From NCBI RefSeq assembly GCF_023159225.1, contig NC_063181.1:22222073-22286072 (forward strand): a stretch of DNA of 64,000 bases, written 5' to 3'. Below the pieces are notes generated by a model that saw only the letters and a list, made by a program, of their open reading frames with translations, was not told where the DNA came from and made no database searches. Source of the stretch: Perognathus longimembris pacificus. Taxonomy: Eukaryota; Chordata; Mammalia; Rodentia; Heteromyidae. Made by a program: the position numbers and the translations under genes. Shown here in pieces: positions 45,236 to 55,830 of this stretch. The stretch's first letter is position 1; every line of letters starts with the position of its first letter.

Positions 45236-46014
45236 TTTTAAAAGTCTCTCACCCTACAATATTTAATCAGCAAGAGTTGTCTGAGTCCTTTTCATGTATG
45301 CCTATTATCTTCTACATTAGGTGATATGATTTTATCAATAAAGGAGGTATCCCCATCTCTGACATCATTGGATGTAAGGATACAGATATTAAATAAATTC
45401 ACATTGTTATGATGGTTATTCTAGCTGTTGTACAAAACTGCAAATACGCAAGTATATTGTGCAATGAGCACTACAATGGTAAAAGTTTGTCCCAAACATA
45501 AGAGGAGGTTAGTATTCCTCAGACTAGTTCACGGAACACATGAATCAGCACATCTAAATATGTTATATACAAGGCTTTCCTCAATACCAATTGGTTGGTT
45601 TACTTCTCTATGTTCTTTCTTTGGAATCTGTCTCCACTCTAAAGTGGAGTCTAAAGAGAAGGCCTGGAAGTGTCTACAGTAGTACAACTCATATATAAGT
45701 TCCAGGTAACTGCTATTTGAGCCATCATTTTATGGAAAAGAAATCATTGTATTGTCATCACTGTTTTTCACTTTAGTTGAGGAGTGAACGCAATATTATC
45801 CAAGCCTTGGGTTTCATCACCTTTTATTTTGAATTTATATATGCTTACTTTGTTTAGAAATTATATTACTTTCATTTCACCCATAAAGAAACAAGTGCAG
45901 GAAACCAAGAGATTGACTACCATGGCTCCATTCAGAGATTTGAACCACGCCAGGCTTACTCCTAACCGTTCCATGGATCTGTACTGGATTGGTTGAAGGT
46001 AAATGTAAGCTACT
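45236..46014. other. Unique non-coding sequence
   Basis: No gene or repeat recognised. Confidence 0.4.
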
Positions 46015-46375
46015 TCATTAGCTTGCTAGAATTCTCCTAAGCATACTACAACTGAAAGTTGTTTTCTCTTCATTCTAGAGGCTTAACAACCAAGATTAAG
46101 CTTCTGGCAGAGTTGGTTTTGAGAGTCCTGAGGGAAGAATCAGTTCCAGGCCTATATTGTTAGCTTCTCTCACATTCCTATTTTTGTGTAAATATTCTCT
46201 TCTCATAAAGACACTCATCATTGGATGAGGGCCCAAACTCTCTAATGGATAGTTCAATTTAGTTTAATTACCTCTGTGGTGAACTTCTCTCTAAAGGTCA
46301 CAAATGTGGTTCTGTAGGTTAAGAATTTAATATATAAATGGGTTGGAGGGCACAATTCAGCCTATGGCAATCATC
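46015..46375 (-). mobile_element. MLT1-like (ERVL-MaLR) LTR
   Basis: The right edge (gggttggagggcacaattcagcctatgg) is the reversed MLT1 start (ttatgggctgaattgtg...). Inside are cattggatgagggcccaaac and taaagacactcatc in MLT1 order. The left part has gaggcttaacaacc near the reversed 3' end. No proviral interior. Confidence 0.68.
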
Positions 46376-47364
46376 TTTATACAGTGTTTTGTAGACTGGT
46401 TGTGACCAAAGTGGCAAAGAACAGTTCTACTTTTCAGACTATGAAAGCCAGAGAGTAAGGTTAGAGTCAGATCTATAGAAATTTGCAATTACAAGATAAG
46501 AATTTCTTCCATTGATGGATGGTAATCTTCTGTATTAAAGTAGAATAAATGTTTTTTTAACTAGTGTTATATATGCACAATATCTTTATTAAAAAGATTC
46601 TGTCACAGAGCAAGATAGCTCTAATGTTATCCTCAGTGCAACTAGAAAAACAGAAGGGATGCCCTGTACTGCCTGAAATCAAAGAGTATCTTAGATGAGT
46701 CCATGGTTAAAAGTAACAAAAAAGAAATGAATAAACTCAGACTTCTGACTTGATTTTCCCCATCTAAGGGCAATTAGCATGAAAAATGGCTCATGAGTTT
46801 TAGGAGATCTAATAGTTTATTCACAAAAGGATACAGAAAGATAAATTACAGAAAAATGCAAGACTACAATAGAAGTGAGCACATAAATAATATTGTTTAC
46901 CTGTAACAATTAATTTGTTAGGGGAAGACATGTTCCTATTGGTATCTTTGGAGCTATCTTCCAGAGAGTTTATTATAAGAAGAAGAACACAGTGACAAAA
47001 GTGTCACTGTTTTTAAAACTAGTTTTAAGAAACTGAGTGAGAAATACAAAATGGCATTGAATATCAGGTAGTAAACGCTGTGTATGTTTGCATAAATATT
47101 CTTGTCTTAGCATATTATTTTTTTTTCATCAGTCCCAAATACAATAGTATAATGAATAGTGAACTCTGGATATTCCCTCATAATGTACTTAATATTAGTT
47201 GGAAGTGGTATGTTTTCAGTAATATTATTTACAAGAAAAATTCAGCTCAATATACATAACATTGAATATATCAAATAAAAGAAACTAGTGCCTTCAGAAG
47301 GACATTCAAGTGTGATATTTTCTATTGGAATAAGAAAGAACTAGGCACCACCAAAAAAGAACAT
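46376..47364. other. AT-rich unique non-coding sequence
   Basis: No gene or repeat recognised. Confidence 0.4.
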
Positions 47365-47982
47365 CAGGAAAAGGTGGTACATATACACAATGGAATTTTA
47401 TGCCTCTATCAGAAAGAATGACATTGCCCCATTTGTAAGGAAATGGAAGGACTTGGAAAAAATTATACTAAGTGAAGTGAGCCAGACCCAAAGAAACATG
47501 GACTCTATGGTCTCCCTCATAGGGAATAATTAGCACAGGTTTAGGCTAGTAACAACAGAGGATCACAAGAGCCCAATAGCTATACCCTTATTAACACAAA
47601 AGATGATGCTAAGTGAAATGAGCTCCATGTTATGGAAATGACTGTTATATCACTATTGTAATTACTTTCAACATGTGATAGGAAACCATAGCTTCTATCA
47701 TTGATGATCCTCTTGTATTCCCTTTCTGTGGTTGTACCTGCACTATCTCTGTATCTTATCTGAGTGCATTGGAAACCGTGTATACAGGTATTAGAACCAG
47801 GAAACTGAAAGGGAATACCAAAATCGAGAGACACAGGGTAAAAAAGACAAACAATTACAAAAGCAATACTTACAAAACTGTTTAGTGTAAATCTACTGAA
47901 CAACTCATGGGGGGAAAGGAAAAGGGGGAGGGGAGGGGGGAATGAGGGATGAGGTAACAAACAGTACAAGAAATGTATCCAA
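47365..47982 (+). mobile_element. L1 fragment (ORF2 C-terminus and 3' UTR) lacking its tail
   Basis: Starts in ORF2 (ggtggtacatatacacaatgg), passes the ORF2 stop (47530, tag after gggaataat) and the 3' UTR polypurine tract (47909-47942), and stops at caagaaatgtatcc. About 70 nt of L1 end and the A tail are missing, so it was cut after insertion or is part of a rearrangement. No inversion. No TSD found. Confidence 0.88.
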
Positions 47983-48064
47983 CAACTCTACTAGTTTAGT
48001 GTACCAGGCACTAGAGACACATTTTTATAAGAAAAATGCTGATTCTAATTAAGAGAAAATAGAG

Positions 48065-48067
<3 letters not shown>

Positions 48068-48146
<79 letters not shown>
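48068..48146. repeat. Compound (CA)n-(TATC)n microsatellite
   Basis: About 18 CA units (48068-48104) directly followed by about 10 TATC units (48105-48145). Confidence 0.95.
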
Positions 48147-48740
48147 CATAATCCATATATCTGGGAAACATTTTTGAAAACAGATATGTAATAGTGCATT
48201 GGAATGAGAAACTGGGCCTAGCATTACCTGCACACTCATTCACATTGAAGGAATGGAAGACTCCTACAGCCATTAGGTTAGACTGCCCCACCAGTGGGAC
48301 AGCACAACAAGGAACCCAGATCCTGTGGCTTTGATTATACATCTGTTCTCACTTTCCTTCAACAATGTACTAGACTTCATGAGGCTGACTGTTCTCTCCA
48401 TTAAACAATCCTTTCTGCTCCGGGCAATTCTAATGTGATACTGAGACTCTGTTGAAATTTTACACATGGTAAATATATGAAACATCATATTCTAAGCATT
48501 TATTAGATATTCTGTTCTATAATTATTTACCTTAATTTTTTTAGTGAGCATCTATTCAGAACTATCTATATTTTAAAACAAAGGCAGAGTGAAGACACAT
48601 TGTCCATATTTATTGCTTGTGAGATTTTAGTTTAAGAAACTTCATGGGATTTTAAAAGATAAATAGTCATTTCTATTGCAGTCCATAGAGGTGATGTTCT
48701 CAATATTGATAGTAAGTAATGATTTATAGCATATTTTAAA
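48147..48740. other. Unique non-coding sequence
   Basis: No gene or repeat recognised. Confidence 0.4.
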
Positions 48741-48895
48741 ATGCTTTCACAGATAATGCTTTAAGTTCTTATTTGCATGTTTCAATTGAGAAAACAACTG
48801 AGGCTCACTAAGATTTGCTTTAGTTCCTTGGTCCAAGGCATATCAAGTCTGGAACCCCACTTTAACTCAAGAATCTGTGTTAAGCTGCCAGAAGA
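48741..48895 (-). mobile_element. MIR fragment
   Basis: catgtttcaattgagaaaacaactgaggctcactaagatttg ... ccttggtccaaggcatatcaag ... ctggaacccc is the reversed MIR core. Confidence 0.65.
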
Positions 48896-50001
48896 TTCCT
48901 TTGATAGCAATTCTATGGTACTGAGCTACTTCCTGAAAAAAGAATTGTGAGAAAGACAAAACAGATATGTTTTGGAGATTAAGACCAAAGAAAAAAACTT
49001 TCCCCTACCTTTTCCCCTCATTTCTAATGTTTGTTTATTCTTGGCTTGAGGAGAAGGCCATAATGTTCTTTTTTATTTTTAAATAGAAATTATACTTATT
49101 TGTATTCAGTATTTTGAAATAGGTTTTTTCAAAGCCTTTATTCATTATGGCTTGCCTATTCACCTCCATACTGTTCTACATATATTTTAATGTCATCGTG
49201 TACTCTCCTCCCAGAGCATGCAGAGTTTTCTCTGTTTTTAACTGAGTGTTGTAGTTTATTTGAAAGTTAAAAAGCAAAGGGTGGGAAAAGCTGAACTGTT
49301 TTTGAGTGGTACCGAAGGCCATTTCCTATGAGTAGCATGGGCAAGAAGAAGAAGCACTATTCTGCATCAAAACAGCCTCATCAAATCCCATAACTCTGAA
49401 CTTCCTTGGTATATCTGACATTTAAAGTTCTAGATTGTTTGGGATCCATTTAATATTAAATAAGAAATTACTCTCCTACTTGACTTTCCTGTAAGTTAAA
49501 TAAAGAAATACAACAAATTAGAAACATCACAGATTGTCTATTCTATAATTGAGGAAAATGAATATGCAATATAGAAATCACTATTTCCAAATAATAAATG
49601 TACACCATTCTTACCAAAGTATATATTAGCTTTGTTAAGTTAGTTTTATTGACTCTTATCTCTGGTGGTTTGAAACCCCAAAAATATGTTTTAGTATTTG
49701 AAACTGTAAAAGTATACCAGTATGTGAATCAAAGAATATGATTTATTTTCCTCAACTTTCCTCAACTTTTTTCAGAAAATTTTTCTTCATTATATGTAAA
49801 GTAACATTAATAAAATACCATTCCTATGTCCACTATATGCTGTAATTTAAAATAGCTTAGAAAATAATACTTGAACATTTCCAACATTTGATCTGTAGAA
49901 TGTTGAAACATGTTATGCACAAGATTTTTCTGGTCAAGCATCTTTAGAAAATATAAGGTTGTAAATTGGTTGGAATATTTCTGCTATAAGAATTCTCTTC
50001 C
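48896..50001. other. AT-rich unique non-coding sequence
   Basis: No gene or repeat recognised. Confidence 0.4.
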
Positions 50002-50230
50002 GGGGCTGGGAACATGGCCTAGTGGCAAGAGTGCTTGCCTTGTATACCTGAAGCCCTGGGTTCAATTCCTCAGCACCACATATATAGAAAATGGCCAGAA
50101 GTGGCGCTGTGGCTCAAGTGTCAAGAGTGCTAGCTTTGAGCAAAAAAAAAAAAAAAAAAAAGAAAAGAAAAAGGGACAGTGCTCAGGCCCTGAGTTCAAG
50201 CTCCAGGACTGGCAAAAAAAAAAAAAAAAT
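50002..50230 (+). mobile_element. IDL-Geo SINE with internal A-tract expansion
   Basis: Left monomer ggggctgggaacatggcctagtgg ... gggttcaattcc (box A and box B-like). Right monomer ccagaagtggcgctgtggctcaag ... ccctgagttcaagctccaggactggc, then an A tail. Between tttgagc and gggacagtg there are about 30 bases of A with a few G (50140-50173), where the copies at 4.4 and 18.9 kb have only aaaagaagccag-like sequence. The lysine-rich frames here are artefacts. Confidence 0.9.
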
Positions 50231-50382
50231 TATCTTCTCTCTTACAGTTTGCACAATATTGAAATCCATCTATAGTAACAACAAAGACAAATGATAAGAA
50301 ATTATCTGGAATATATATGTCTTTGTTTTCATGTGGTGTCACCATGAACTAGTATGTTTTAGCATACTTGATGAGTTCTAAT
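50231..50382. other. Unique non-coding sequence
   Basis: No feature recognised. Confidence 0.35.
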
Positions 50383-50383
50383 G

Positions 50384-50420
<37 letters not shown>
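50383..50420. repeat. (ATT)n trinucleotide microsatellite
   Basis: About 12-13 perfect ATT units. Confidence 0.95.
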
Positions 50421-50424
<4 letters not shown>

Positions 50425-50569
50425 CTGTCCAGATTTCATCACCTTTGGTCAGTGGAAATATCTTCATTTTGTAGAGTCACTATTGGTACCTTCCTCGCCT
50501 TCTGAAATGACAGATTCACTTAGTATATTTTCTTGCTGCCTGTATCCTAAAGCACCAGCATCAGTCTGA

Positions 50570-50614
50570 GTGTGTGTGTGTGTATGTGTGTGTTTGTGTG
50601 TGTGTGTGTGTGTT
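50570..50614. repeat. (GT)n microsatellite
   Basis: GT units with single interruptions (gtatg, gtttg). Confidence 0.93.
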
Positions 50615-50625
50615 TGCGTACATGC

Positions 50626-50695
50626 ACAAAGAATCAAACTCAGGACCTCACAAATGTCTAAAATAGTCTAATGAGCAACACCAACCCTAATGATG
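50626..50695 (-). mobile_element. ID-like SINE fragment
   Basis: gaatcaaactcaggacctcacaaatg ... taatgagcaacaccaaccct is a reversed ID/tRNA-Ala-like monomer. The neighbouring GT tract probably grew at its edge. Confidence 0.65.
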
Positions 50696-50779
50696 ATATA
50701 GCCTTTTCCATGTTCCAGCTTTACTGTAAACTTTCCATCAATCTTAGCACATGGTGATTGCCATTTTATTAGTACAGAT

Positions 50780-50818
50780 ACAAACAAGATCACAAACAAG
50801 ATCACAAACAAGATCACA
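50780..50818. repeat. 12-bp minisatellite, about 3 copies
   Basis: The unit acaaacaagatc is repeated head to tail slightly more than three times without a mismatch. Confidence 0.9.
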
Positions 50819-51093
50819 TTTATTCCTCGTCATAGCTATACTTCAAAACAATATTCATCAGTTATATGTTCTTCCTCAACCTATGAAAATAAGTAATTCT
50901 GTAGGTAGTACATAGGATGGTTTTAATATAAAACTTGCTTGCATTTTTAATGTTGAAGAGATTACAGTGTTACTGGCATGTAATAAACCAATGTAAGGCA
51001 CATGAAGGAAGTATTCATGTTTGGGTTAATACTCAATAAAATTAATATCAAAGACAATTTGAGACTTAACCAGAGGGCCATCATTTGAAGTCT

Positions 51094-51178
51094 AGGCTCA
51101 GAGTATGGCTCAATGGAAAATTGTATGCTTTGTATTCATGAAACACTGCCTCATCCCTTAGTAATGCCAATAAAAAAG
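51094..51178 (+). mobile_element. ID-like SINE fragment
   Basis: aggctcagagtatggctcaatggaaaattgtatgctttgtattcatgaaac is a diverged ID-type monomer. Its A-rich tail leads into the GGAA tract. Confidence 0.55.
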
Positions 51179-51292
51179 AGAAAGAAACAAAAAGAAGGAG
51201 GAAGGAAGGAAAGAAGGAAGGAGGGAAGGAAGGAAGGAAGGAAGGAAGGAAGGAAGGAAGGAAGGAAGGAAGGAAGAAAAGTAAAAGAAAGA
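51179..51292. repeat. (GGAA)n microsatellite
   Basis: Purine tract with about 18 regular GGAA units. The KEGR and LPSF repeat frames on either strand are artefacts. Confidence 0.95.
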
Positions 51293-51660
51293 GAAAAAAA
51301 CCCCAAGGATTTAGCCACACACAATTCTGAATTTTCTAGCGACTGCTTCACAAATTTATTCTAATAAATTGATATATTCTAAACTAATTAAATTTAATAA
51401 TCTGTGTTACTCAATACACTATATCTAAAATGTTGTCATTCAACCATGTAATTGATACAACACTTACATTCATTTTCTAAGTTTAGTCTTACACATATTT
51501 TATATATACAGCCTGTCTTAATTTTAAGCAGCTTTTATTTCATGAGCTGTAAAATAGCAGTCATGAAAATGCAATCTATGTCAGGCATTGTGTGGGACTT
51601 AAGTTATTATATACCTAAAAAGAATTCAGAACTATGTTATTTTGAGTTAAAAAAAATAGA
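51293..51660. other. Unique non-coding sequence
   Basis: No gene or repeat recognised. Confidence 0.35.
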
Positions 51661-51661
51661 A

Positions 51662-51728
51662 GGCTTGGTATGGTGACTCACTCCTGTAATCATACCTATT
51701 CAGGAGGTTGAGATCAGAGATTGCAGTT
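51662..51728 (+). mobile_element. 7SL/B1-like SINE fragment
   Basis: ggcttggtatggtgactcactcctgtaatcatacctattcaggaggttgagatc is the first 55 bp of a B1/Alu-type monomer; the rest is missing. Confidence 0.78.
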
Positions 51729-51796
51729 CATTATAGCACATGAATTATTTGTCCACTTCATGCATGTGTACATGCATATGCAAACACACAGAGCTC

Positions 51797-51804
51797 GTGT
51801 GCGT

Positions 51805-51841
<37 letters not shown>
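51797..51841. repeat. (CA)n microsatellite
   Basis: gtgtgcgtgcgc followed by about 17 AC units. The alternating purine-pyrimidine run is Z-DNA-prone. Confidence 0.93.
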
Positions 51842-51845
<4 letters not shown>

Positions 51846-53776
51846 CTATCATACTACTTCTTTCAGATTGGAATCATTAGCACATGTTCTTGCCAACTTC
51901 AGTGGATAAGCAGAAGCACAGAATGGACTGATCTCCCAGTTCCTGCTGATACTAAGTCTTAGTGCTTTGATTTGATTTTGATCCCTCCACAACATACCCT
52001 ATTTACGAGATGTGTGGATTTGAATTTAGAAGTCGCCGCTGTCGTCCAAGTAAACAGGAATTAATGCAAGCAAGACAATACACATTTTTGTCATTGTTGG
52101 AGCCCTTGGTTAGTCACATATTGGGAGCATAAAATGGTGGAGTAGTTGAAAGTGGATGCAAAATTACTGGCAGGTCCCTGGGTAATGGTTCTGTCCTTAT
52201 TTCTTTGCTATGACAAACTTCTTTGTGTCACAAAGAAAATTGCAGGAGATGGTCATAGATTGTGAAAAGTCCCAGCAGAGATTTTTTTTCCTTTTATTCT
52301 ACCCACAACAGACTTTCTTTTCTTTTTCAACCTGATGGTGCCACGTTCTATTTTCTGGGGCTGGTGATAGGTGCTGTAAGTAAACCGGATAATAGACTCT
52401 TAAACTTTCTCTGTGCAAATTGAAAGAGCACATTATAGTGCCTGCCTTTCCTGAGGTTCACAACCTACCCAATATGGTATATAAATACAACACCAGCAGA
52501 AGTTATAACAATAGGTTCTGTCAGGATGTCTGAGATTGTTAGAGAATAGCGATGGGGAATTGCACAGTAACCCAGAAATGTCCAGATTCTTCTTGGCCCC
52601 TTTTATTGTGATAAATCTCCTGTGTACTTTGCACAGAGGTATTGTTTGCATCTGGTGTATCTCTGTCTAGAATGTGGCTTATATGCCTCTATTCTTATTT
52701 ACTGAAGGAACTATGTGGCCCCAAGTCCATTTCAATGATATGTGGGGGAAATGCAACAATATGCAGTTGAGCTGTACAGATAATGTGTTTGAACAAGATG
52801 AATTAGCTATTTTCTATGCCTTCCTGGTAAAAGATGTGAACAGTGCAGAATTATACGTTTAAATTCTAAGTGGTATGCTCTTGTTATACCAAAAGAGACT
52901 ACCCATGGAGACTGGTGTATTGTAAGATAAAACAGATAACTTGCAGTTAACTGAGAAAATTGGGTTGTGTATTGTACATGAAATTGCATTATTTCTTATT
53001 AAAAGAAATGATTACTATACACGTTGGCAAAACAGTACATTCAATTAAGTATTTCTCAGAGTCTGTTTCAGAGAAATTAGTGAGAAGTGAAAAAATATAG
53101 GAAGAAAAGGAAAGGTTGCAAAGATACTACGTCAATCTTTTCTGAATTTCATGAATTTCAACAATGGTCTGAGATTTTGGGTTTTGACATCTTTATTTTT
53201 CCTGGCACGAAAAAAGAAAACATTTGTACCTGACTTGCCAGACATACATGCACAATCTTTCTCTGATTCTTGTTCATACCTCATATATCAATATTTCCTG
53301 CAATTAAAACTTAGTCTTCTTCCTTCTTATGTGTCATTCAAGATTTATTTTGAATCTGTCTAACCCATTAAGTCTTGCCAAACTCTCATAGCTTGGGATT
53401 ACAACTCACTTTAATTCCTCCAGTGTTTGCAGACTAATTAATTAATTAATTAACTATGGCCAAGGCCATACATGTGGCAAGGGACAAAGCCAGGATGTAA
53501 ATTCACAGTGAATTTGAAGCTTACTGTACACCTGACATAAGAGGAAATCACACACTGAGATCCACACATGGGTGATGATTTTCCACTGTTTCAGAACTCC
53601 CAGGCAGAAGTAGGTCACGTTGTTTCTGGATTTGCTGTACTCAATGAAAAGAGAACGCACCTAGCTGCCACACCAGACATTCCTGCAGCTCAAAGATGGG
53701 CTCCTGTTTTTCATCTTTGAATCATAGCTGCAAGAAACCAATGCCATTAGCTAATTTGTCCCAATAGCTTTGGTAA
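51842..53776. other. Unique non-coding sequence
   Basis: No gene recognised. There is a short (AATT)n run at 53436-53452. 53455-53640 has faint MIR-like wording (ggacaaagccaggatgtaaattc) that I do not call. Confidence 0.4.
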
Positions 53777-53777
53777 A

Positions 53778-53779
53778 AT

Positions 53780-53832
<53 letters not shown>

Positions 53833-53992
53833 ACAGAGAGAGAGAGATAAAGAGAAAGAGAGGTCCTATATCTATTATCTATTTGTCTGTCTATCTATCT
53901 ATCTATCTCTCTATCTGTCTATCTATCTATCTATCATCTATCTGTCTCTCTATCTATCTATCATCTATCTGTCGCTCTACCTAGCTATGTAG
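53778..53992. repeat. Compound (GT)n-(GA)n-(ATCT/GTCT)n microsatellite
   Basis: About 25 GT units (53778-53829), a short GA run (53833-53848) and about 120 bp of ATCT/CTGT units with interruptions. Some 215 bp in total. Confidence 0.95.
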
Positions 53993-54074
53993 CTAGCCTA
54001 AGAATTATCTTTGGAGAAAGCACATGCCCAAACTGAAAGAAATCCAAAGTCACAATGAATGGGCTTTAACACCA

Positions 54075-54365
54075 AGTCCGTTCCAGTTGCTTTAACCAAG
54101 TTACTAAATACTGGGGAACATAAACAACAGTAGTCTATTTATCACTGTCTGGATGTTTGAAAGTCCAGGATTAAGGCAGAGTTGTTATCCCGTAAGGCAT
54201 TTCTTCTTTCAAACCATGCTGATAAGCTCTGTCTTCACGTGATGAAGTAACCAGGAAGTCCCTGCTGTCCCTCCCATGATGAGGATGATGGTGGAACTAT
54301 TCCTAAAAGACCCCACATCCTAACTTTATTGCCTTGGAGGTTAGGATTTTGACATCTGAGAGAGT
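54075..54365 (-). mobile_element. MLT1-like (ERVL-MaLR) LTR, diverged
   Basis: From left: aacataaacaacagtagtctatttatcactgtctggatg, gaaagtccaggattaaggcag, ttcacgtgatgaag and gttaggattttgacatctg follow the reversed MLT1 order (taaacaacagaaattt...ctggaggctgg...aagtccaagatcaagg...ggttaggacttcaacatatg). Confidence 0.65.
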
Positions 54366-54433
54366 GAGGAGGTATATGACCATATACCAAAGAAGACAAT
54401 AAATATTTCCAAGTGTTAGAAAATTACTTATCA

Positions 54434-54522
54434 GGGTGCCTGGAATGTAACTCAGTGGTAGAGCACTTGCTTAGCTTTACCAGGTCACTGTGTTCAATTT
54501 TCAGGATATTAAGAAAAAGGAG
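54434..54522 (+). mobile_element. ID-like SINE
   Basis: ggtgcctggaatgtaactcagtggtagagcacttgcttagc ... tgttcaattttcaggatatt, then an A-rich tail. The box A region (taactcagtggtagagc) is well kept. Confidence 0.78.
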
Positions 54523-55290
54523 ATAACTCACTAATTTTTTAACTATGCAGATTTAGATTGAAATATGTACATGCTGAGCAACAAATAATGCTAAATTTTT
54601 AAGATAGTAAAATAAATGTAAAATTATAGTTCTGTGAGTTAAACTCCATGTTAATCTTATATTTCTCCCATTAATGTTCAATTGTTCTCCCCAATTTTGT
54701 TCTCCCTGAATTTGGCACCGTATTCAGTTTCTTAGTGGTATTATATTTGTCAGTATTACATTCTAATTGTTATGATGTTACGCAATACATCCTTATATTC
54801 TTTTTTCTTACTCACTACTTCAAGATATTTGTTTTATGCCATTACTGTTCTGAAAGGAAGAATTAGCATAGATTTTTCACTTAAATTATACTTTTTGCTT
54901 GATGATTTATTGAAATATATGCTGAATGGTATATGCACATGTAAAACTATAAAGTGCTCTTCTGATTTTTTTAAAACAAGCATTCTAGAATTCTTACATC
55001 TGACAACAGTCCTTTGAATATTCACCGTAGAAGAAAGTCTGACTCCTTTGAAGGCATATTTGAATTTTGTGAAGTAGCCAAAAGTTATTCAATGTCAAAC
55101 CCGTTAAATAATTTCCGTGGTCATACTGGGCAATACTACTTTTGAACAAAAAAAAAAATCGAATTCGAATGTAAAGATAATTCTTCTGTGTGACTCATAG
55201 ACTAATTCTGAATGGAACTCTCCAGAGGAGGCCTGCTGGAGGACCAGCCATGGAAATAAGGTTTCCAGTGGGCTTAGCTGGAAGTGAATT
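54523..55290. other. Unique non-coding sequence
   Basis: No gene or repeat recognised. Confidence 0.4.
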
Positions 55291-55830
55291 TAAGAAAGAG
55301 CCTTGATATTAGCACAGATGAGAGAAACCTAATCCAGACCAAGGGAAAAGGGAGGTCAGGAAGGTTTCAGTCATGAAAGACCTCTTGAATTCATGAATGA
55401 CGAACAGAACTTCTATAAATACTAAAAAGTGAGAGAGAAAGGTCATTCCAGGAGCATTGTGAACAAAGACAGAGAGGCAAGGAAATATGAAACTGTAGGT
55501 ATATAACATTAGAGTTTAAGATAAGCAAGAGGTGATGTTGAGGGAAAATTCAGGGTCAAGGTAAGGGCTTATGATGTTTTGACCTGAAATTCAGAGCTTA
55601 TCCTGAAGCTCAGAGATGTCTTATTAAGTAAATAACTAAGCATAGTCAAATGTATGTTCTAGAAAGATTGCTCTGATAGTCTCTTAGAAATAAATTTGGT
55701 AGAGAAGGATCTAGGAGGGGCTGTGTGGAATAATAATACAATCGAGGAAGATGAAATTCAAACCTAGAATAATGAGTAATTTCAAACATATAGGAAAACA
55801 AAGAGAACAGTGAATAAGTGTGGGCAACAA
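55291..55830. repeat. Possible long ancient interspersed repeat
   Basis: gtcaggaaggtttcagtcatgaaagacc ... tcattccaggagcattgtgaacaaagacagagaggc ... gaaagattgctctgatag recalls a widespread ancient mammalian repeat (ggtcagggaaggcctc ... gcattccaggcagagggaacagc ... ggatcactctggct). Family not assigned by eye. Confidence 0.4.

Noticed and set aside
50002..50110. tRNA gene suggested by box A and box B motifs
   Set aside because: The motifs belong to the ID-like left monomer of an IDL-Geo SINE, and the same unit recurs at 4.4 and 18.9 kb.
51081..51364. Repeat-rich frames (FLPSF and KEGR units)
   Set aside because: Produced by the GGAA microsatellite, not by a gene.
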